Source of the DNA: Rhodoferax sp. WC2427
Lineage (GTDB): Bacteria > Pseudomonadota > Gammaproteobacteria > Burkholderiales > Burkholderiaceae_C
DNA: 64,000 bases
Assembly: GCF_040822085.1 (NCBI RefSeq)
Contig: NZ_CP162006.1
Span: forward strand, 1 to 64,000
Direction: 5' to 3'
This document shows, piece after piece, positions 1-12,218 of the stretch. Each line of letters starts with the position of its first letter. The first letter of the stretch is position 1. The translations under genes were made by a program, and so were the position numbers. A model generated the notes under the pieces. It had not been told where the DNA came from. It ran no database searches and saw only the letters and a list, made by a program, of their open reading frames with translations.

Positions 1-1356
1 CTATGGCAAGCCTGCGCAGAGCAGTTGGCCCAAGAACTACCCGAGCAGCAGTTCAACACCTGGATCAAGCCCTTGGTGGCACAGGTCAACGACGACTTCT
101 CCAAAGTCACTTTGTTTGTCGCCAACCGCTTCAAGCTGGACTGGATCCGTGCGCAGTACGTAGGCCGCATCAGCGCCCTGCTGGAAAAGCTGTACGGCCA
201 AACCATTCCACTCGAGTTAGTGCTTACTCCGCGGGAAGCCCAAGTGCGTGTGCACGCCACGGCGCTGACGCCCCAAGGTGTGGGTGCGATTCCAGAGCCC
301 ACTGCCGCCGCGGAAGATCCGGCCCAGGCGCAATTCAAGAACCGCCTGAACACCGCGCTGACCTTTGACACACTGGTCGAGGGCACGGCCAACCGCATGG
401 CCCGCGCCGCGGCGATGCATGTGTCCGGCACGCCCGGCCAGCTTTACAACCCGTTGTTCATCTACGGCGGCGTCGGCTTGGGCAAGACCCATTTGATGCA
501 CGCCGTGGGCAACCGTTTGCTGGCCGACCGGCCTGATGCCAAAGTTCTCTACATCCATGCCGAACAATTTGTATCGGATGTGGTTAAGGCTTACCAGCGC
601 AAGACTTTTGACGAATTCAAAGAGCGTTACCACTCGCTGGATTTGTTGCTGATTGACGACGTGCAGTTCTTCGCCAACAAGGACCGTACGCAAGAAGAGT
701 TCTTCAACGCCTTCGAAGCACTGCTGACCAAGAAGTCGCACATCGTGATGACCAGCGACACCTACCCCAAGGGCCTGGCCGACATCCACGAGCGGCTGGT
801 GTCGCGCTTCGACTCCGGGCTGACGGTGGCCATCGAGCCGCCCGAGCTGGAGATGCGGGTGGCCATTCTGATCAACAAATCGCGCGCCGAGGGCACCGAA
901 ATGCCCGAGGAAGTAGCCTTCTTTGTGGCCAAAAACGTGCGCTCCAACGTGCGCGAGCTCGAAGGCGCGCTGCGCAAATGCCTAGCCTATTCGCGTTTCA
1001 ACCAGAAGGAAATGTCGATCCAGCTGGCCCGCGAAGCCCTGCGTGACTTGTTGTCCATCCAGAATCGGCAAATCTCGGTGGAAAACATCCAGAAGACCGT
1101 GGCCGACTACTACAAGATCAAGGTCGCCGACATGTACAGCAAGAAGCGTCCGGCCAGCATTGCCCGGCCACGCCAGATTGCGATGTACCTGGCCAAGGAG
1201 CTGACACAAAAAAGCCTGCCCGAAATCGGCGAATTGTTCGGCGGCCGCGACCACACCACGGTGCTGCACGCGGTGCGCAAAATTGGCGGTGAACGCCAGC
1301 AGCTCACCGAGCTGAACCAGCAACTGCACGTGCTGGAGCAAACCTTGAAGGGTTGA
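1..1356 (+). CDS. dnaA: Chromosomal replication initiator DnaA (5' end outside window)
   Basis: DnaA is the AAA+ protein that binds DnaA boxes at oriC and opens the origin. Frame 1 is open from base 1 (L-W-Q-A-C-A-E-Q), so only the first few residues are missing. The domain I helix is followed by a short linker, then the AAA+ core with Walker [13 protein letters not shown] near visible residue 157 and Walker [11 protein letters not shown]. The C-terminal duplex-binding domain carries the signature [12 protein letters not shown] near visible residue 414. It is followed after 81 bp by dnaN, the classical order. The origin itself, usually upstream of dnaA, would lie outside the window. Confidence 0.98.
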   Translation, partial: LWQACAEQLAQELPEQQFNTWIKPLVAQVNDDFSKVTLFVANRFKLDWIRAQYVGRISALLEKLYGQTIPLELVLTPREAQVRVHATALTPQGVGAIPEPTAAAEDPAQAQFKNRLNTALTFDTLVEGTANRMARAAAMHVSGTPGQLYNPLFIYGGVGLGKTHLMHAVGNRLLADRPDAKVLYIHAEQFVSDVVKAYQRKTFDEFKERYHSLDLLLIDDVQFFANKDRTQEEFFNAFEALLTKKSHIVMTSDTYPKGLADIHERLVSRFDSGLTVAIEPPELEMRVAILINKSRAEGTEMPEEVAFFVAKNVRSNVRELEGALRKCLAYSRFNQKEMSIQLAREALRDLLSIQNRQISVENIQKTVADYYKIKVADMYSKKRPASIARPRQIAMYLAKELTQKSLPEIGELFGGRDHTTVLHAVRKIGGERQQLTELNQQLHVLEQTLKG

Positions 1357-1437
1357 CAGACCGGGTCGTAAAAACAGGGAAAATCGGGCCTGCCGGTATT
1401 TTCCAAAAAAGCTAGTTTCTAAAAATATGGGGTTGAC

Positions 1438-2556
1438 ATGATCGTTTTGAAGGCAACACAAAGCAAGGTTCTCGCGGTTCTGCAATCGGTCGCCGGGATT
1501 GTGGAGCGCAAGCACACCTTGCCGATTCTGGCCAATGTGATGTTGCGCAAAACCGGCAGCACGGTGCAGCTGACCACCAGCGACCTGGAAATCCAGATCC
1601 GCACCAGCGCCGAGCTCGACGGCGACGCGGGCGACTTCAGCACCACCGTGGGTGCCCGCAAGCTGATCGACATCCTGCGCACCATGCCCGCCGACCAGAC
1701 CGTGTCGCTCGAATCCAGCCAGAACAAGCTCATCCTCAAGGGCGGCAAGAGCAAGTTCACGCTGCAGACCCTGCCTGCCGAAGACTTTCCGCTGGTGCAA
1801 GAGGCGGCCAACTTTGGCCCCGTGTTCAGCGTGCCGCAAAAAACCCTGAAAGCCCTGCTGGGCCAGGTGTCGTTTGCCATGGCGGTACACGACATCCGTT
1901 ATTACCTCAACGGCATTTTGTTTGTAGCCGAAGGCACGCAACTCAGCCTGGTCTCCACCGACGGCCACCGCCTGGCCTTTGCCTCGGCCGCGCTGGACGT
2001 GGAAGTGCCCAAGCAAGAGGTGATCTTGCCGCGCAAGACCGTGCTGGAAATGCAGCGCCTGCTCAGCGACGCCGAAGGCGAGAACCAGCCCATGATGGAG
2101 ATGCAGTTTGCCAACAACCAGGCCAAGTTCAGCTTCGGCGGCATGGAGTTCGTCACCAAGCTGGTCGAGGGCAAGTTCCCCGACTACAACCGCGTGATCC
2201 CCAAGAACCACCAGAACCACATCACCCTGGGCCGCCAGGCCTTCTTGTCCAGCCTGCAGCGCACCGCGATCCTGACCAGCGACAAGTTCAAGGGCGTGCG
2301 CCTGAATGTTGAGCCGGGGTCCTTGCGCGTCGCGTCCAACAACGCCGAACAGGAAGAAGCCGTGGACGAGCTCGACGTGGACTACGGCGGCGACAGCATC
2401 GAGATTGGCTTCAACGTCACCTACCTGATCGACGCACTGGCCAACATGCAGCAAGACATGGTCACCATCTCGCTGGGCGACAGCAACAGCTCGGCCCTGC
2501 TGACCATCCCCGAGAACGAAAACTTCAAGTACGTCGTGATGCCGATGCGCATCTAG
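1438..2556 (+). CDS. dnaN: DNA polymerase III beta sliding clamp
   Basis: This is the 372-residue processivity clamp that encircles DNA and tethers PolIII, MutS and other partners. The length is that of the usual three-domain bacterial clamp. It starts MIVLKATQSKVLAVLQSVAG and ends with the typical family tail YVVMPMRI. The ATG at 1438 follows a short A/T-rich leader. It sits between dnaA and gyrB, as in most betaproteobacteria, and is probably co-expressed with dnaA. Nothing unusual was seen. Confidence 0.98.
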   Translation: MIVLKATQSKVLAVLQSVAGIVERKHTLPILANVMLRKTGSTVQLTTSDLEIQIRTSAELDGDAGDFSTTVGARKLIDILRTMPADQTVSLESSQNKLILKGGKSKFTLQTLPAEDFPLVQEAANFGPVFSVPQKTLKALLGQVSFAMAVHDIRYYLNGILFVAEGTQLSLVSTDGHRLAFASAALDVEVPKQEVILPRKTVLEMQRLLSDAEGENQPMMEMQFANNQAKFSFGGMEFVTKLVEGKFPDYNRVIPKNHQNHITLGRQAFLSSLQRTAILTSDKFKGVRLNVEPGSLRVASNNAEQEEAVDELDVDYGGDSIEIGFNVTYLIDALANMQQDMVTISLGDSNSSALLTIPENENFKYVVMPMRI

Positions 2557-2560
2557 TTGC

Positions 2561-2615
2561 TACAAATATAGTAGCTGCCCACGCTCTATTTATAAGCGTT
2601 AGAGGCATATTCCAT
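2561..2615 (+). repeat. Dispersed palindromic intergenic repeat, copy 1
   Basis: The sequence GTAGCTGCCCACGCTC, a short loop, then ATAAGCGTTAGAGGC forms an imperfect hairpin in the dnaN-gyrB gap. It belongs to the family found at about fifteen places in this window. Confidence 0.7.
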
Positions 2616-2619
2616 TTAA

Positions 2620-5286
<2,667 letters not shown>

Positions 5287-5309
5287 GGCCGTTGTTTGCC
5301 GGAGGGAAA

Positions 5310-5340
5310 ACAACGACTTCTGTAAGTCGTTGTTTTTATT
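5310..5340 (+). terminator. Rho-independent terminator after gyrB
   Basis: The perfect 10-bp stem ACAACGACTT / AAGTCGTTGT has a 4-nt loop and is followed by a T-rich tract. It lies 24 bp after the gyrB stop codon and separates the replication genes from the accessory pair on the opposite strand. Confidence 0.9.
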
Positions 5341-5450
5341 AAATTTTTAATCTCCTGGGCGGTTGTTATCTTCGAGTACGGATAACAAAGTCAACTCGGA
5401 ACCGACTCCATTCGGCTGTGTAAACGCTATGTTCCGCTCGGCGCGGCCCG

Positions 5451-6068
5451 CTATTGACCAGACGCAGGCAAAGTGAACGCAGCTACCGTTTCTTGCAATC
5501 GCATTCGCGCCCGAGCCAAGCTCGGGGAGCGTTCTGCTGCACGTTGCGGACTCCACGTGGAGTTAACCCACTCAGTCAAGCGCGCGTTGTAACCCAGCCC
5601 TTGAGACACATGTCCATCAATGGTTTTCAGCAAGTCTTCTCTCACCTCTCTTGGAGCAGACTTGGCCAACCGCAACAACGCCTGCTTAGGGTCGGCCAAC
5701 TCATCGGGTGTAACCGGCAAAACACCTTTTACGCCAATCAATGCCCGCAAGGCGATATGGTCTGCCAGCACCCAAGATTCCACCTCGCGCACAGCAACTC
5801 GTAAAAGCAGGTTCGCAGGCAGCGGCGTACCGCCCAACCATTGGTTACGAAACTCGACCAAGCAATCTGCACGATCCAAATCGGTCAGCACCATCATGAC
5901 TTGGTGCTTAGCCATTTGACGCCAGCTATCCATCTTGGAACGAAGATATCCAAATCCGTCTTTACGTAATTTGTGGGTCACACAATTCGGCGTCGCAATT
6001 TCGGAAATCAGGCGCAACGCAATCGCCTCGCTCAGCTGATCTTCCGTTGCAATAGCAATCGGAGTCAT
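5451..6068 (-). CDS. DUF4276-like TOPRIM-fold protein, partner of adjacent ATPase
   Basis: This 205-residue protein resembles DUF4276. Visible TOPRIM-type landmarks are an acidic motif ATEDQLSEAIA near the N-terminus, the aspartate pair VLTDLDRADC near residue 65, and VREVESWVLAD near residue 95. I take the ATG at 6068 as start because it overlaps the TGA of the upstream ATPase (ATGA), implying translational coupling; a GTG lies two codons upstream. ATPase plus TOPRIM pairs occur in OLD/PARIS-like immune systems, where the ATPase senses and the TOPRIM protein acts as nuclease. That role is an inference here. Confidence 0.75.
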   Translation of the reverse strand: MTPIAIATEDQLSEAIALRLISEIATPNCVTHKLRKDGFGYLRSKMDSWRQMAKHQVMMVLTDLDRADCLVEFRNQWLGGTPLPANLLLRVAVREVESWVLADHIALRALIGVKGVLPVTPDELADPKQALLRLAKSAPREVREDLLKTIDGHVSQGLGYNARLTEWVNSTWSPQRAAERSPSLARARMRLQETVAAFTLPASGQ

Positions 6069-7216
6069 TGCCACAAGCCCAACTGAGACACCTTTTCAGG
6101 ACGCGTCTTGGGTAAAACTACCTCTGCAACACTGAGTCCGGTTGCAATCGCTTGTCTTTCGCTGACATTCAAAGGGCGACCGGTGGTGCCTTGCTTACCC
6201 GTTTCCAGAAGAACAACACCTCGTTCATCAATGCCGGGATTACTGAGCAATGCATCGCTATGCGTTGTTAAAACGACCTGCCGCCTTGTCTTTCGGTCGC
6301 GCTGCAAACGATCCACGATCAGTGGAATTTCTTTGACAATCGCATCGTTGAGCGAAATTTCCGGCTCTTCCAACAGCAACATGGAGCTGCCTTCCAGCAA
6401 CGCCCACAACAAACCAAATAAGCGCAAGGTTCCGTCTGAAAAATGCTCCTCAGACTGCCATCCCGCATTAGGGCGATGGTGTGCATAACGTGCCTCCAGA
6501 TGCGGGTGACCCATGTTGTCTGGCGTAAAGCGCAAATCTTCAAACTGCGGTACAGCCAACTTCAAGGCTTTTGAAATCTTGGCCAACCGCGAGTTTCTGG
6601 TCTTCTCCGGCGTCTTAGCCAACCGCTCCAAAAATCCCTGCCCAAAAGGGTCATCCGTGAGCCGGTGCCCGCCTATCTTTTCACCAAACCGCAATAATTG
6701 CGGCACTAGATGTAGATAAGTGATGGAACTCAAAAAGTCGGCCACTTCACGAAACTGGATATTGGTCTGTATTTGCTCCAGATGGGTCTGGGTTCGCAGC
6801 AAGACATCTGCGTCGTCTTTGGCATCCGGACGATTCAACAGCAATTCGCCTTCCTTCCAAACCTGCTCGCGAGACACCAGAAGACGTTGCGCACCCTTTC
6901 CCTCAGGCTTGAAAGCCAATACGTACCGCCACACAATTGGCTGGTCTAGCTCTTGGCTGAGTTCAATGTCAATCTCCACTTCTGGATCGCGTCGGGCATG
7001 CAAACAACGTACTTTTGAAATGCCTCCTCGCTCTGCAATGGCCGCCTGTAGACCACCACCTTTGGTCTTGCCGACATCGCGCAGAAATCTCAACGCATCC
7101 AACAAATTGGACTTGCCAGACGCATTGGGGCCCAAGATATAAGTCACATCGCGCAGAGGCACATCCAAGAACTGGAAGTTGCGCCAGTTTTTCAGTCTGA
7201 TGTTACTAATGAACAT
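6065..7216 (-). CDS. AAA (SMC/RecF-like) ATPase paired with DUF4276 protein
   Basis: This 383-residue ABC/SMC-type ATPase has an N-terminal RecF-like start (MFISNIRLKNWRNFQ), Walker A GPNASGKSNLLDALR near residue 30, signature-like FSDGTLRLFGLLWALL near residue 268, Walker B MLLLEEPEISL near residue 290, and a D-loop/H-switch TTHSDALLSNP. This is the COG4637-like architecture. The ATG at 7216 was chosen because homologous RecF-like ATPases begin at this motif; the open frame extends 15 codons further. It is the first gene of a two-gene operon with the DUF4276 protein. It sits beside gyrB, a place where accessory genes are common. Confidence 0.85.
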   Translation of the reverse strand: MFISNIRLKNWRNFQFLDVPLRDVTYILGPNASGKSNLLDALRFLRDVGKTKGGGLQAAIAERGGISKVRCLHARRDPEVEIDIELSQELDQPIVWRYVLAFKPEGKGAQRLLVSREQVWKEGELLLNRPDAKDDADVLLRTQTHLEQIQTNIQFREVADFLSSITYLHLVPQLLRFGEKIGGHRLTDDPFGQGFLERLAKTPEKTRNSRLAKISKALKLAVPQFEDLRFTPDNMGHPHLEARYAHHRPNAGWQSEEHFSDGTLRLFGLLWALLEGSSMLLLEEPEISLNDAIVKEIPLIVDRLQRDRKTRRQVVLTTHSDALLSNPGIDERGVVLLETGKQGTTGRPLNVSERQAIATGLSVAEVVLPKTRPEKVSQLGLWQ

Positions 7217-7365
7217 GGTATTGCTTTCGGCGAGTAAATAGGGCCATGCGACATTTGCCACCAGTGCGTCGGCCAGATGGACTTGATTGAGTTAGCTGAC
7301 GGAGCCGCCTCTTGAGCCGCCGCGGATAAATGAGCCACGATTCTGCCATCCAGCAGGCGCTGCAA

Positions 7366-8652
7366 TTACTTCACCCCCAGCGTGTCCAGCAACCCCACAT
7401 CCGGATACCCATCCGCAGGCAAGCCCACACTGCGCTGAAAGCTCCGAATCCCCTCCCGCGTCGCGGGCCCCATCATCCCGTCGGGCGTGCCACTCGCAAA
7501 ACCACGCGCGTTCAAGGCGGTTTGCAAGGCCTGGAGCTGGCTGCGGGTCAGGGCCTGCAGGTCGCGGGGCCAGGGGGCTTGCACGGCGGGGCCGTTGCCC
7601 AGGCGCTGGGCCAGCAGGCTGACGCCGAGGGCATAGCTGGTGGAGTTGTTGTAGCGCAGGATGGCGCGGAAGTTGGGGCCGACCAGGAAGGCGGGGCCGC
7701 GGGCGCCGGCGGGGAGGAGCAACTCGGCATCGGGCAACATCGGGAGCGGCGTGCTGTCCATGGTTTGAACGCCCTCGGCGGCCCATTGCCCGGACGGCTG
7801 GCGCACGCTGGAGTCGGCACGGGCCACGTCGAAGCCGGGGGGTAACTGCACCTCGGTGCCCCAGGGCTGGTCGGCTTGCCAACCCGAGCGGGCCAGGAAG
7901 TTGGCGGTGGAGGCCATCACGTCGGCCATGCTGCCCCAGATGTCGCGCTTGCCGTCGCCGTCGGCATCCACCGCGTAGGCCAGAAAGTTGGACGGCAAGA
8001 ACTGGGTCTGCCCCATGGCACCGGCCCAGGAGCCGACCATGTGGGCGCGGTCGATGTCGCGGTTTTGCAGAATCTGCAAGGCCGCCATCAGCTGGCCGCG
8101 GGCCCAGTCTGCGCGCCGCCCTTCGAAGCCCAGCGTGGCGAGTGCGTCGATGGTGGGGATGTTGCCGTAGTTGCTGCCGTAGTTGCTCTCCATGCCCCAG
8201 ATGGCGGCCAGGATGGTGGCGGGCACCCCAAAACGGGCGGCGGCGGCATCGGCCTCGGCGCGGACCTGCAGCAGCTTGTCCTGGCCCAGCCGGATGCGCT
8301 GCGGCGAGACGGTGTTGTCCAGGTAGTCCCAGACGGTGCGGGTGAACTCGGGCTGGGCACGGTCCAGCTCGACCACGCGCGGCAGGTAGTGCACGCCATC
8401 AAAGGCGGCGTGCAGCGTGGCCTCGTCCACACCGGCGGCGCGGGCGCTGGCCATGAAACCATCGACCCAGCGGGCAAAGCCCAGTTGGAGCGCCTGTGCA
8501 TCGCTATCGGGCTGTATTGTTGGGGAGACCGCCGCAGGGGCCACCGAGGGCGGGACGGGCCGTGGGGGGGTGCTGGCGCAGCCTGCGAGGGCCGCCAGGG
8601 CCAGGGCGGCCTGGGCGAAGCGCAGCCGTGGCAGGAAATGGAGTGGGTGCAT
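7366..8652 (-). CDS. Lytic murein transglycosylase B, lipoprotein with peptidoglycan-binding domain
   Basis: This 428-residue periplasmic enzyme cleaves the MurNAc-GlcNAc bond. The N-terminus carries a lipobox (LAALAGC, Cys near residue 24), so it is probably outer-membrane anchored. The SLT_2/MltB catalytic domain includes the glutamate in IWGMESNYGSNYG and the motif SWAGAMGQTQFLPSNFLAYA. The last ~60 residues form a PG_binding_1 domain (LQTALNARGF through FQRSVGLPADG). The ATG at 8652 starts a normal signal peptide. It is tandem with, and 20 bp downstream of, the MFS gene. Confidence 0.93.
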   Translation of the reverse strand: MHPLHFLPRLRFAQAALALAALAGCASTPPRPVPPSVAPAAVSPTIQPDSDAQALQLGFARWVDGFMASARAAGVDEATLHAAFDGVHYLPRVVELDRAQPEFTRTVWDYLDNTVSPQRIRLGQDKLLQVRAEADAAAARFGVPATILAAIWGMESNYGSNYGNIPTIDALATLGFEGRRADWARGQLMAALQILQNRDIDRAHMVGSWAGAMGQTQFLPSNFLAYAVDADGDGKRDIWGSMADVMASTANFLARSGWQADQPWGTEVQLPPGFDVARADSSVRQPSGQWAAEGVQTMDSTPLPMLPDAELLLPAGARGPAFLVGPNFRAILRYNNSTSYALGVSLLAQRLGNGPAVQAPWPRDLQALTRSQLQALQTALNARGFASGTPDGMMGPATREGIRSFQRSVGLPADGYPDVGLLDTLGVK

Positions 8653-8671
8653 CGTGCCGATTGTCGTTGCG

Positions 8672-10063
8672 CTAGCGGGCCCACAGCCGGGCAAAGCTGG
8701 CCACCGATGCCAGGGCCGCGAACACTGCGCCCAAGGCCAGCGCCCAGGTGGGGCCGTGCAGGTTGCCCGCCAGGCCGAAGCACAGGGCCACCAGGGCCGC
8801 GCCGGTGGTCTGGCCGATCAGGCGGGCCATCCCAATCACGCCGCTGGCACCGCCGCTGCGCTCGGGCGGAGCGCTGGACATCAACGCCTTGAGATTCGGC
8901 GACTGGAAGAAGCCAAAGCCCGCGCCGCACAGCGCCATGCGCAGCACGATGTCCAGCGTCTGCGGCGCGGCGGGCAGCAGCACCAGCGACACCATGCCCA
9001 GGCACAGCAAGGCCAGGCCCACACCGCCCAACAGGCCGGGGGGGTGGCGGTCGGACATGCGTCCGGCGATGGGCGCGGCCAGTGCCACCACCAGCGCCCA
9101 CGACACCATCAAAAACCCGGTGCTGACGGGGTCGCGGTGCAGCACCTCTTCAAAGTAAAACGGCAACGCCACAAAGGCCAGGCCCTGCGCCGCAAAGGCC
9201 GCCATGGCGGTGACGGTGGACAGCGCAAACATCGGGCGGCCCAGCAGGTCCAGCGGCAGCATGGGTGCCGGGTGCCCGGCCTGGCGGCGCAGCAGCAGCG
9301 CGCCCGCTACCCCGGTGACGGCTAGCGGCGCGGCGACCAGCGGCCAGGCCTCGCGCTGCGCGGCCGAGCCCAGCGCCAGGATCAGCGCGGCAAAGGTAAT
9401 GGCTGTGAGCACCGCGGCCACCCGGTCAAAGCCGTGGCCCCGCGGGGCGCTGCGGGGCAGCGTAGGCACTGCGAAGGCCAACGCCAGCAGGCCCAGCGGC
9501 ACATTGATGGCAAACAGCCAGGGCCAGGTGGCCACTGACAGCACCAGCGAGGCCACCGCCGGGCCGATGGTGAAGCCCACGCCCACCACCAGCGCGTTCA
9601 GCCCCACGCCCCGGCCCAGCCGCTCGGGCGGGTACAGCTGGCGGATCAGCGCGATGTTGACGCTCATCAGTGCCCCCGCGCCGATGCCTTGCAGCGCCCG
9701 GGCACCCGCCAGCTCGGGCAGGCTGCTGGCAAACGTGCACAGCAACGATGCCACGGTAAAACCCGCCAGCCCGCCGATGAAGATACGCCGCGGCCCCAGC
9801 AGATCGCCCAGTGCGGCAAACGGCAGCATGCTGGCCACCACCGCCAGCTGGTAGGCGTTGATGACCCAGATCGAGGTGGCTGCCGGGGCGTGCAGGTCGG
9901 TGGCGATGGCGGGCAGCGCGGTGTTGGCGATGGCCGTATCCAGCGCGCCCAGCGACACCCCCAGCATGATGGCCGCCAGGGCCAGCCACTCGCGGGTGTG
10001 GAAGCCGGTATCGGCAGGGGCAGAGGGCGGGGTGAGGGAGGCGGCAGAAGTCATGTCGGGCAT
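8672..10063 (-). CDS. MFS drug-type exporter (DHA2/EmrB-like)
   Basis: This protein of about 463 residues has roughly 12-14 hydrophobic segments. The N-terminal half shows GALDTAIANTALPAIATDL and WVINAYQLAVVASMLPFAAL, then DLLGPRRIFIGGL, all typical of the DHA2 drug:H+ antiporter family. No substrate can be inferred. Two close ATG codons (10063 and 10054) are possible; neither has a clear ribosome-binding site. It lies upstream of mltB on the same strand. Confidence 0.88.
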   Translation of the reverse strand: MPDMTSAASLTPPSAPADTGFHTREWLALAAIMLGVSLGALDTAIANTALPAIATDLHAPAATSIWVINAYQLAVVASMLPFAALGDLLGPRRIFIGGLAGFTVASLLCTFASSLPELAGARALQGIGAGALMSVNIALIRQLYPPERLGRGVGLNALVVGVGFTIGPAVASLVLSVATWPWLFAINVPLGLLALAFAVPTLPRSAPRGHGFDRVAAVLTAITFAALILALGSAAQREAWPLVAAPLAVTGVAGALLLRRQAGHPAPMLPLDLLGRPMFALSTVTAMAAFAAQGLAFVALPFYFEEVLHRDPVSTGFLMVSWALVVALAAPIAGRMSDRHPPGLLGGVGLALLCLGMVSLVLLPAAPQTLDIVLRMALCGAGFGFFQSPNLKALMSSAPPERSGGASGVIGMARLIGQTTGAALVALCFGLAGNLHGPTWALALGAVFAALASVASFARLWAR

Positions 10064-10107
10064 GCGAAAAATGTAGCCGCTCTGGGCGCTGGCATGCATT
10101 TACACGC

Positions 10108-10163
10108 CAAATAGACCTCCTGCGCTTATGGAATCAGCGCAAGCAGCTCTGAAAACAATAGCA
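10108..10163 (-). repeat. Dispersed palindromic intergenic repeat, copy 2
   Basis: Inverted copy: TGCGCTTATGGAATCAGCGC then AAGCAGCTC, flanked by A-rich ends, between the divergent MFS and DUF4143 ATPase genes. Confidence 0.7.
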
Positions 10164-10307
10164 CTTGCAAGATACCGCTTTGCCAACTATACCTATTGAA
10201 AATCCCATACGCCGTGGGGCATTTACGTGCAGATAAAAAATAAGCGCTGGAATATCCTTTACTAGGCAGCGTAATTCCCACCCGTTTGTCTCTAAAATCT
10301 CTCCTCC

Positions 10308-11462
10308 ATGATCGCCCGCACCGACCTCCAAAACCGCCTCCACCAGCTGCTGCAAACCTTCCGCGCCGTGGAATTGGTGGGGCCGCGGCAGGTAGGCAAA
10401 ACCACGCTGGCGCGCGAATTCGTGGCCCCCGACTCGCCCAACTACTTCGACCTGGAGAGCGCAGCTGCGCGCCGCCGCCTGGCCGAACCCATGGCCGCGC
10501 TGGCGCCATTGAACGGCCTGGTGGTGATCGACGAAGTGCAGCACATGCCCGCACTGTGCGAGGTGCTGCGCGTGCTGATCGACCGGCCCACGCACATCCA
10601 GCGCAAGGGCCAGTACCTGCTGCTGGGCAGCGCCACGCCCCGCGCCATGCACCAGAGCGAGTCGCTGCTGGGCCGGGCGGTGACGCTGGAGGTGACGGGC
10701 TTCAACCTGAACGAGGTGGGTGCAGAAACAGACGCCGTGCACCGCCTGTGGCTGCGCGGTGGCTTCCCCGAGGCGTATCTGGAGCCTGACGATGCCGTCA
10801 GCAGCACCTGGCGGGAGGCAGCCATGCAGCGGTTTTTGTACAGCGACCTGCCGCAGCTGGGCATGAACGTGCCCGCGCCCACCATGCTGCGCTTTTGGCA
10901 GATGGCCGCCCACACCCACGGCCAGACCTGGAACGCCGCCCCGCTGGCGCGCTCGCTGGGCACCAGCGAAACCACAGTGCGCCGCTACCTGGACCACCTG
11001 ACGCAAACCTTCATGGTGCGCCAGTTGCCGCCGTGGTTCGAAGACCTGGGCAAGCGCCAGGTGAAGGCGCCCAAGATGTACCTGCGCGACTCCGGCCTGC
11101 TGCACGCACTGCTGGGCGTGCACACCCTGGCGCAGCTGCTGGCGCACCCGCTGTGCGGCGCCAGCTGGACCGGCTTTGCGCTGGAGCAGGTGCTGCGCAT
11201 CGCCAAGCCCGACAGCGCCTGGACCTGGTCCACCCACGCCGGTGCCCGGCTGGACCTGCTGATGCTCAAAGGCAGCCAGCGCATTGGCGTGGAGTTCCAG
11301 CGCGCCGACGCACCCAAGGTCACGCCGTCCATGCGCATCGCCCAGCGCGATTTGAAGCTGGACGCGCTGTACGTGGTCTACCCCGGTGCGCACCGGTTCG
11401 CGCTGGAGGGCGGCGTGCAGGCGGTGCCGCTGTGGGCCTTGCTGCCGGGAGATGTGCCATGA
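10308..11462 (+). CDS. AAA_14 ATPase with DUF4143 domain
   Basis: This 384-residue protein is of the widespread AAA_14-DUF4143 type. Walker A is ELVGPRQVGKTTLAREF (about residue 25), Walker B LVVIDEVQHMP (about 67) and sensor-like LLLGSATPRAM (about 105). The C-terminal DUF4143 domain has a winged-helix-like part (SLGTSETTVRRYLDHL) and a PD-(D/E)XK-reminiscent end (LDLLMLKGSQRIGVEFQ). The biological role of the family is not established. It overlaps the exonuclease gene by 4 bp, so the two are co-translated. Confidence 0.88.
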   Translation: MIARTDLQNRLHQLLQTFRAVELVGPRQVGKTTLAREFVAPDSPNYFDLESAAARRRLAEPMAALAPLNGLVVIDEVQHMPALCEVLRVLIDRPTHIQRKGQYLLLGSATPRAMHQSESLLGRAVTLEVTGFNLNEVGAETDAVHRLWLRGGFPEAYLEPDDAVSSTWREAAMQRFLYSDLPQLGMNVPAPTMLRFWQMAAHTHGQTWNAAPLARSLGTSETTVRRYLDHLTQTFMVRQLPPWFEDLGKRQVKAPKMYLRDSGLLHALLGVHTLAQLLAHPLCGASWTGFALEQVLRIAKPDSAWTWSTHAGARLDLLMLKGSQRIGVEFQRADAPKVTPSMRIAQRDLKLDALYVVYPGAHRFALEGGVQAVPLWALLPGDVP

Positions 11463-12067
11463 CCCGTTTGGCGGTAATCGACTTTGAAACCACCGGCATC
11501 TCCCCCGGCCAGGGCGACCGCGCCACCGAGGTGGCCATCGTCATCGTGGAGCACGGCCAGGTGGTCGACCGCTTCCAGAGCCTGATGAACGCCGGGGTGC
11601 GCATCCCCAGCTTCATCACCCAGCTCACCGGCATCACCAACGCCATGCTGGCCAACGCGCCCAGTGCCGCCCAGGCCATGCTGGAGGCCAGCCGCTTTGT
11701 GGGCGACCTGCCGCTGGTGGCACACAACGCGGCGTTTGACCGCAAGTTCTGGCAGGCCGAGCTGGCCCGCATCGACGCGCCTGCCGCCCAGCCCTTCGTC
11801 TGCACCCTGCTGCTGTCGCGCCGCCTGTACCCCCAGGCACCGAACCACAAACTGGGCACCCTGGTGGACTACCACCGCCTGCCGCGCACTGGCCAGGCCC
11901 ACCGGGCGCTGGCCGATGCCGAAATGGCCGCCCACCTGCTGGGCCAGATCCAGCACGACCTGCGCCAGCGCTGGGGCGTGGCCACGCCGCACAGCCAGAT
12001 GCTGATGGCGGTGCAGCGCTGCGCCAAGGCGGCGGTGGGCAAGCTGCTGGCCCAACATAAAAATTAA
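11459..12067 (+). CDS. DEDDh 3'-5' exonuclease (DnaQ/epsilon-like)
   Basis: This 202-residue protein has the four-acidic-residue exonuclease fold: LAVIDFETTGISPG (Exo I), LVAHNAAFDRKFW (Exo II) and HRALADAEMAAHLL (Exo III with the DEDDh histidine). It is about the length of the catalytic part of PolIII epsilon. The ATG overlaps the stop of the preceding ATPase gene (ATGA). Its position does not suggest a replisome role; it may act in DNA repair or RNA turnover. Confidence 0.88.
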   Translation: MTRLAVIDFETTGISPGQGDRATEVAIVIVEHGQVVDRFQSLMNAGVRIPSFITQLTGITNAMLANAPSAAQAMLEASRFVGDLPLVAHNAAFDRKFWQAELARIDAPAAQPFVCTLLLSRRLYPQAPNHKLGTLVDYHRLPRTGQAHRALADAEMAAHLLGQIQHDLRQRWGVATPHSQMLMAVQRCAKAAVGKLLAQHKN

Positions 12068-12071
12068 GCAC

Positions 12072-12125
12072 CAAATCGGCCTCTAGCGCTTATTTCATCA
12101 GCGTAAGCAGCTCCTTATTTTGTAG
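12072..12125 (-). repeat. Dispersed palindromic intergenic repeat, copy 3
   Basis: CCTCTAGCGCTTATTTCATC followed by AGCGTAAGCAGCTCC, between the exonuclease gene and eutB. Confidence 0.7.
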
Positions 12126-12218
12126 TGAAAGACATCGGACCGATTGGCATCAAAGTTGCACGACTTTTGAAGTGCACGGCCCGCGTGCACCAAAGCTGTT
12201 CCACCTGCCGAGGTCCGC

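Noticed and set aside
982..2454. A 490-codon minus-strand ORF opposite dnaA-dnaN
   Set aside because: Crosses two certain genes in antisense; composition typical of an antisense frame.
5347..5450. Possible extra small gene between gyrB and the DUF4276 gene
   Set aside because: The open frame there is antisense to nothing but lacks SD and any recognisable motif; the terminator explains the only structure.
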